NCBI RefSeq assembly: GCF_008369295.1
Contig: NZ_VOBG01000001.1
Location: forward strand, 310,001-374,000
Length of the DNA stretch: 64,000 bases
DNA from: Pseudomonas sp. ANT_H4
Lineage (GTDB): Bacteria > Pseudomonadota > Gammaproteobacteria > Pseudomonadales > Pseudomonadaceae
Reading direction: 5' to 3'
The notes under the pieces were generated by a model, which was not told the DNA's origin, made no database searches, and was given only the letters and a program-made list of their open reading frames with translations. The translations under genes and the position numbers were made by a program. Shown in pieces: positions 59,407 to 64,000 of the stretch. Positions within the stretch are counted from its first letter, which is position 1, and the number at the start of each line of letters is the position of its first letter.

Positions 59407-59576
59407 ACAGTTCTGCGCACATCGGCGCGCATTCTAGCGCGCTCAGGGAAAAAACAAAGTGCCGAATACGCCTACATGCATGTAAGACATTCGCACAGTA
59501 AAAAGCACCCTGTGGATCCAATCACAAAGTCAGCACAAAAATGCTCACAACCCTTTACCGCAGACAAACCCCAGAC

Positions 59577-59610
59577 AAAAAAATGCCCGGCAAGCCGGGC
59601 ATCTTTTTTA
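59577..59610 (-). terminator. Terminator of glnK-amtB operon
   Basis: ATGCCCGGC/GCCGGGCAT, flanked by A7 and T6, lies eight bases beyond the amtB stop and is active-looking on the minus strand. Confidence 0.85.
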
Positions 59611-59617
59611 AGCGTAC

Positions 59618-60955
59618 TTACAAGTTGTAGCCACGTTCGTTGTGTTCCGCCAGATCGAGGCCGACCGCCTCTTCCTCTTCGGTAACCCGCAGGCCCATGA
59701 CCTTGTCCAGCACCTTGAGGATGACGAAGGTCACGATACCGGTGTAGATCACCGTGAAACCGACACCCTTGGCCTGAATCCAGACCTGTGCCGCAACATC
59801 AGTCACAGTGCCGAAGCCGCCCAGGGCCGGGGCTGCGAACACACCGGTGAGGATCGCACCGACGATACCGCCGATCCCGTGAACACCGAAGGCGTCCAGG
59901 GAGTCGTCGTAGCCCAGCTTGCGCTTGAGGCTGGTAGCGCAGAGGAAGCAGATCACACCGGCAACCAGACCAATCACCAGGGCGCCCATCGGGCCCACGG
60001 TGCCAGCGGCTGGCGTAATGGCGACCAAACCGGCAACCACACCCGAAGCAATACCCAGGGCACTTGGCTTGCCGTGGGTGATCCACTCGGCGAACATCCA
60101 GCCCAGCGCCGCAGCAGCGGTAGCGATCTGGGTCACCAGCATCGCCATGCCGGCAGTGCCGTTGGCAGCAGCAGCGGAACCTGCGTTGAAGCCGAACCAG
60201 CCAATCCACAGCATCGCCGCGCCGATCAGGGTGTAACCCAGATTGTGCGGAGCCATCGGCGTGGTCGGGTAGCCTTTACGCTTGCCGAGCACGATGCACG
60301 CGACCAGGCCAGCAACACCGGCGTTGATGTGTACCACGGTGCCGCCAGCGAAGTCCAGTACGCCCCAATCCCACAACAGGCCACCGTTGCCGCTCCAGAC
60401 CATGTGCGCAATCGGCGCATAGACCAGGGTGAACCAGATGGCCATGAAGATCAGCATCGCGGAGAACTTCATGCGCTCAGCGAACGCACCGACGATCAGT
60501 GCCGGAGTGATGATGGCGAAGGTCATCTGGAAGGTGATGAACACCGCCTCAGGGAACAGCGCCGCAGGCCCGGTGATGCTGGCCGGAGTGACACCCGCCA
60601 GGAACGCCTTGCCCATGCCGCCGAAGAACGAGTTGAAGTTGACGACGCCCTGCTCCATCCCGGTAGTGTCGAACGCAATGCTGTAGCCGTAGACGACCCA
60701 CAGAATGCTGATCATGCCGGTAATGGCGAAGCACTGCATCATCACGGAAAGAATGTTTTTGGAGCGGACCATACCGCCGTAGAACAGCGCCAGACCGGGG
60801 ATGGTCATGAACAGCACCAATGCGGTAGCGGTCAGCATCCAGGCGGTGTCGCCGGAGTTGAGGACTGGAGCCGCCACTTCGTCTGCCGCCATAGCCAGGC
60901 TGGGCATTACGATGGACAACAGGGCTCCTAGCCCTGCGAATTTACGCAGAGTCAT
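59618..60955 (-). CDS. amtB: Ammonium transporter AmtB
   Basis: A 445-residue channel with cleavable signal peptide (about 1-22, ending AMA) and eleven helices. It has the Amt signatures DTAWMLTATALVLFMTIPGLA, the pore His in GGTVVHINAGVAG and GVHGIGGIVGAILTG. ATG at 60955 follows AGGAGAAAACAAT. It lies 34 bp after glnK, whose product blocks the channel when nitrogen is ample. Confidence 0.95.
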   Translation of the reverse strand: MTLRKFAGLGALLSIVMPSLAMAADEVAAPVLNSGDTAWMLTATALVLFMTIPGLALFYGGMVRSKNILSVMMQCFAITGMISILWVVYGYSIAFDTTGMEQGVVNFNSFFGGMGKAFLAGVTPASITGPAALFPEAVFITFQMTFAIITPALIVGAFAERMKFSAMLIFMAIWFTLVYAPIAHMVWSGNGGLLWDWGVLDFAGGTVVHINAGVAGLVACIVLGKRKGYPTTPMAPHNLGYTLIGAAMLWIGWFGFNAGSAAAANGTAGMAMLVTQIATAAAALGWMFAEWITHGKPSALGIASGVVAGLVAITPAAGTVGPMGALVIGLVAGVICFLCATSLKRKLGYDDSLDAFGVHGIGGIVGAILTGVFAAPALGGFGTVTDVAAQVWIQAKGVGFTVIYTGIVTFVILKVLDKVMGLRVTEEEEAVGLDLAEHNERGYNL

Positions 60956-60989
60956 ATTGTTTTCTCCTGGGGCGTTGGGGTTTGGCGGC

Positions 60990-61749
<760 letters not shown>

Positions 61750-62010
61750 ATGCTCGCTCCCAAAGACCTCCTCGACGCCCTGAGCGGCCACGCCTCCCGC
61801 CTGTTCAGCGGCGAAACCCCGCTGCCTCGCAACGAAATCGAAAGCCAATTCAAGGCTTTGTTGCAGAGTGGCTTCAGCAAGCTGGACCTGGTCAGCCGGG
61901 AAGAGTTTGATAGCCAGATGGTCGTATTGGCCCGCACTCGGGCACGGCTGGAAAGCCTTGAAGCCAAGGTTGCAGAGCTGGAAGCGCGGTTGAATCCACC
62001 CACCGAATAA
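61750..62010 (+). CDS. ubiK: Ubiquinone biosynthesis accessory factor UbiK
   Basis: An 86-residue BMFP (YqiC) protein: an amphipathic N-terminal helix (MLAPKDLLDALSGHASRLF) and a C-terminal trimeric coiled coil (SREEFDSQMVVLARTRARLE, AKVAELEARL). UbiK helps assemble the late Ubi enzymes with UbiJ. A second ATG three codons upstream has GGA too close; 61750 fits better. Confidence 0.9.
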   Translation: MLAPKDLLDALSGHASRLFSGETPLPRNEIESQFKALLQSGFSKLDLVSREEFDSQMVVLARTRARLESLEAKVAELEARLNPPTE

Positions 62011-62020
62011 CGCCTGCCCT

Positions 62021-62120
62021 TGTAGGAGCGAGCTTGCTCGCGAAGAGCCCGAGAGCGCCGCGTTCATTCAGAATGCCCGCGTTATCGTTGACTATTTTCG
62101 CGAGCAAGCTCGCTCCTACA
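62021..62120. repeat. REPIN, inverted pair of GGAGCGAGCTTGCTCGCG elements
   Basis: Two perfect 24-bp inverted arms (62021-62044 and 62097-62120, each with TGTAGGAGCGAGCTTGCTCG) enclose a 52-bp centre. The arms are themselves near-palindromic. Typical two-armed REPIN between ubiK and comM. Confidence 0.9.
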
Positions 62121-62221
62121 GTTTGGTCACGCTCTGTAAAACCTCCCCGCCTCACTCTTCCCCACCTCGTCTACTCTTGGAAAACCCGCAGGAAGCGGCC
62201 ATCCCATTTCAAGGAACGAGC

Positions 62222-63718
62222 ATGTCCCTCGCCATCGTCCACAGCCGCGCCCAGATTGGCGTCGAAGCCCCCGCCGTCACCGTCGAGGTGCATATGGCCA
62301 ATGGTTTGCCGTCGCTTACGCTAGTGGGTTTGCCGGAAACGGCGGTCAAGGAAAGCAAGGACCGAGTGCGCAGCGCCATTCTCAACTCTGCCCTGCAATA
62401 TCCCGCCCGCCGTATCACCCTCAACCTCGCGCCCGCCGACCTGCCCAAGGACGGCGGACGTTTTGATTTGGCGATTGCCCTGGGGATTCTCGCCGCCAGC
62501 GTGCAGGTGCCAGCGCTGATGCTCGATGACGTGGAGTGCCTCGGCGAACTGGCGCTGTCCGGCGAAGTACGCGCGGTAAAGGGTGTGTTGCCAGCGGCGC
62601 TCGCAGCACGCAAGGCCGGGCGCACCTTGATAGTGCCTCGGGCCAATGCCGAAGAGGCGTGCCTTGCCTCCGGCTTGAAGGTGATTGCGGTAGATCACCT
62701 GCTGCAAGTGGTGGCGCACCTGAATGGGCATGTGCCGATTGATCCCTTCGCTTCCAGTGGCCTGATGTACCTGAACAAGCCCTACCCCGACCTGAGTGAA
62801 GTCCAGGGCCAGTTGGCGGCCAAACGAGCGTTATTGATTGCCGCGGCAGGCGCCCATAATCTGCTGTTCAGCGGGCCGCCAGGCACCGGCAAAACCTTGC
62901 TCGCCAGTCGCCTGCCAGGATTGCTGCCTCCCTTGAGCGAGCAGGAAGCGCTGGAGGTGGCGGCGATTCAGTCAGTGGTCAGCCTGGCACCGCTGAGCCA
63001 TTGGCCGCACCGACCATTTCGCCAGCCCCACCATTCGGCTTCAGGGCCAGCACTGGTAGGCGGCGGCTCAAAACCGCAGCCTGGAGAAATCACTCTCGCC
63101 CATCACGGCGTGCTGTTTCTCGACGAGTTGCCGGAGTTTGATCGCAAGGTGCTGGAGGTACTGCGCGAGCCACTGGAGTCGGGCCATATCGTCATCTCCC
63201 GCGCCCGCGACCGGGTGAGTTTCCCGGCGCGCTTTCAGCTAGTGGCCGCGATGAACCCATGCCCATGTGGCTATCTGGGTGAGCCAAGCGGGCGCTGTCG
63301 TTGTTCGCCGGAAAAAATCCAGCGCTATCGCAACAAACTCTCCGGGCCGTTGCTGGACCGCATTGACCTGCACGTGACCGTTGCGCGGGAAAGCACCGCG
63401 CTGAACCCGGCCACACAAGCCGGAGACGACACGGCCAGCGCTTCGGTACGTGTCGCCGAGGCCCGCGACCGCCAGCAGCAGCGCCAGGGTTGTGCCAACG
63501 CCTTTCTCGACTTGCCGGGGCTACGAGAGCATTGCGCGCTGGCGAAAGTCGATGAAGGCTGGCTGGAGACCGCCTGCGAGCGGCTGACTTTGTCGCTGCG
63601 GGCGGCGCATCGATTGTTGAAGGTCGCCCGCACCTTGGCGGATCTGGAGCAGATGGAAGCGATCGGCCGCCACCATTTGGCAGAAGCGTTGCAGTATCGG
63701 CCAGCAGCGATCAGCTAA
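62222..63718 (+). CDS. comM: ComM/YifB-type AAA+ helicase
   Basis: A 498-residue Mg-chelatase-like AAA+ ATPase. An N-terminal Lon-like fold (VEVHMANGLPSLTLVGLPE) precedes Walker A GPPGTGKT (about 218-225), Walker B GVLFLDELPEFDRKVLEVL and a C4 zinc-like motif (CPCGYLGEPSGRCRC). ComM promotes branch migration during transformation. ATG at 62222 follows AAGGAACGAGC. Confidence 0.93.
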   Translation: MSLAIVHSRAQIGVEAPAVTVEVHMANGLPSLTLVGLPETAVKESKDRVRSAILNSALQYPARRITLNLAPADLPKDGGRFDLAIALGILAASVQVPALMLDDVECLGELALSGEVRAVKGVLPAALAARKAGRTLIVPRANAEEACLASGLKVIAVDHLLQVVAHLNGHVPIDPFASSGLMYLNKPYPDLSEVQGQLAAKRALLIAAAGAHNLLFSGPPGTGKTLLASRLPGLLPPLSEQEALEVAAIQSVVSLAPLSHWPHRPFRQPHHSASGPALVGGGSKPQPGEITLAHHGVLFLDELPEFDRKVLEVLREPLESGHIVISRARDRVSFPARFQLVAAMNPCPCGYLGEPSGRCRCSPEKIQRYRNKLSGPLLDRIDLHVTVARESTALNPATQAGDDTASASVRVAEARDRQQQRQGCANAFLDLPGLREHCALAKVDEGWLETACERLTLSLRAAHRLLKVARTLADLEQMEAIGRHHLAEALQYRPAAIS

Positions 63719-63730
63719 TCCCTCGCCACA
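63719..63730. repeat. REP half-element
   Basis: TCCCTCGCCACA, one arm of the 21686-type REP, follows the comM stop with no partner arm. Confidence 0.4.
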
Positions 63731-63740
63731 GTTTTGATGC

Positions 63741-64000
63741 TCACCTGAATCGGTCAACCTCATGGCGCAAACCCGCCGCCAACGTCTCCAGTTCCTTGGC
63801 GGTAATCGCCAGGTTCGACACCACTTCCCGCTGCTCACTGTTGGCCAGGGCGATGCTTTGCAAGTTACTGCTGAGCAATGTGGCAGTGCTGCTCTGTTCC
63901 TGGGTTGCGGTAGTGATCGCGGCAAATTGCTGGCCGGCCGAGCGGCTTTGTTCGTCGATCCGCGCCAGAGCCAAAGCCACATCGGCATTGCGTGACAGGC
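63741..64000 (-). CDS. Methyl-accepting chemotaxis protein, C-terminal end, start outside window
   Basis: The final 86 codons of an MCP signalling domain; the frame is open to the window edge. The coiled-coil heptads read LARIDEQSRSAGQQFAAITT, ATQEQSSTATLLSSNLQSIA and KELETLAAGLRHEVDRFR, the typical post-hairpin adaptation arm and end. Sensor region and ligand are outside the window. Confidence 0.88.
   Translation of the reverse strand, partial: LSRNADVALALARIDEQSRSAGQQFAAITTATQEQSSTATLLSSNLQSIALANSEQREVVSNLAITAKELETLAAGLRHEVDRFR

Overview
This is a 64 kb, high-GC, gene-dense chromosomal window from a Pseudomonas, most likely the P. fluorescens group. The evidence is a run of Pseudomonas-typical neighbourhoods (rho-trxA, ppx/ppk-hemB, algP/FKBP/rsd-dsbB-hemY-hemX-hemD-hemC-algR, argH, cyaA-rnk-cyaY-lppL-lysA-dapF-xerC, sutA, amtB-glnK, ubiK-comM), together with fluorescens-type REP palindromes in the gaps between genes. 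No tRNA, rRNA, insertion sequence, prophage or CRISPR array was seen.

Layout. 1-4.2 kb: the end of an RbbA/YhhJ-type ABC exporter, a FliL-like periplasmic protein and a quinone oxidoreductase. 4.2-12.2 kb: glpT behind two GlpR-like operators, chaC, a TonB-dependent receptor, a small outer-membrane barrel resembling a divergent PagP, an Fe-S flavoreductase and ubiD. 12.2-21.7 kb: an acyltransferase with an SGNH domain, rho, trxA, a FadR-family regulator divergent from a complete amino-acid-type ABC importer, and ppx. 21.8-30.3 kb: ppk and hemB, a DedA protein, a fatty-acid-hydroxylase-type membrane protein, elbB, a YaiI protein and a cytochrome c-FTR1 fusion. 30.4-33.7 kb: a four-gene envelope operon (COG3014 lipoprotein, YcfL, LpoB-like, CsgG-like). 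33.7-39.5 kb: LysE, MscS, ABC-F (YheS), a TIGR02444 protein, AlgP with a 39-bp minisatellite, and an FKBP isomerase. 39.6-48.7 kb: rsd, dsbB, the hem operon, algR, argH and a GST. 48.8-64 kb: cyaA and small neighbours, rnk, a DUF1289 protein, cyaY, the lysA-dapF-DUF484-xerC-HAD operon, sutA, yjbQ, glnK-amtB, ubiK, comM and the end of a chemotaxis receptor.

How genes work together. hemC-D-X-Y (plus hemB elsewhere) supply tetrapyrroles; ppx and ppk turn polyphosphate over; lysA and dapF make lysine and meso-DAP; glnK and amtB sense and import ammonium; ubiD and ubiK serve ubiquinone synthesis; algR, algP and rsd/AlgQ are the regulatory genes of the classical alginate cluster.

The most unusual point is between algR and argH. 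The sensor kinase gene algZ (fimS), which belongs there, is reduced to a remnant of about 123 codons that keeps the C-terminal end of the ATPase domain and the ATGA overlap with algR. AlgR is intact and keeps Asp54, but its receiver carries Ala82 where the family has the switch Thr/Ser. This looks like a response regulator that lost its kinase. Other points worth a second look are the LpoB/CsgG-like envelope operon, a PhoP-like box before the PagP-like gene, operators for GlpR- and FadR-type regulators, the AlgP minisatellite, two REPINs, and an intrinsic terminator with no gene to serve.
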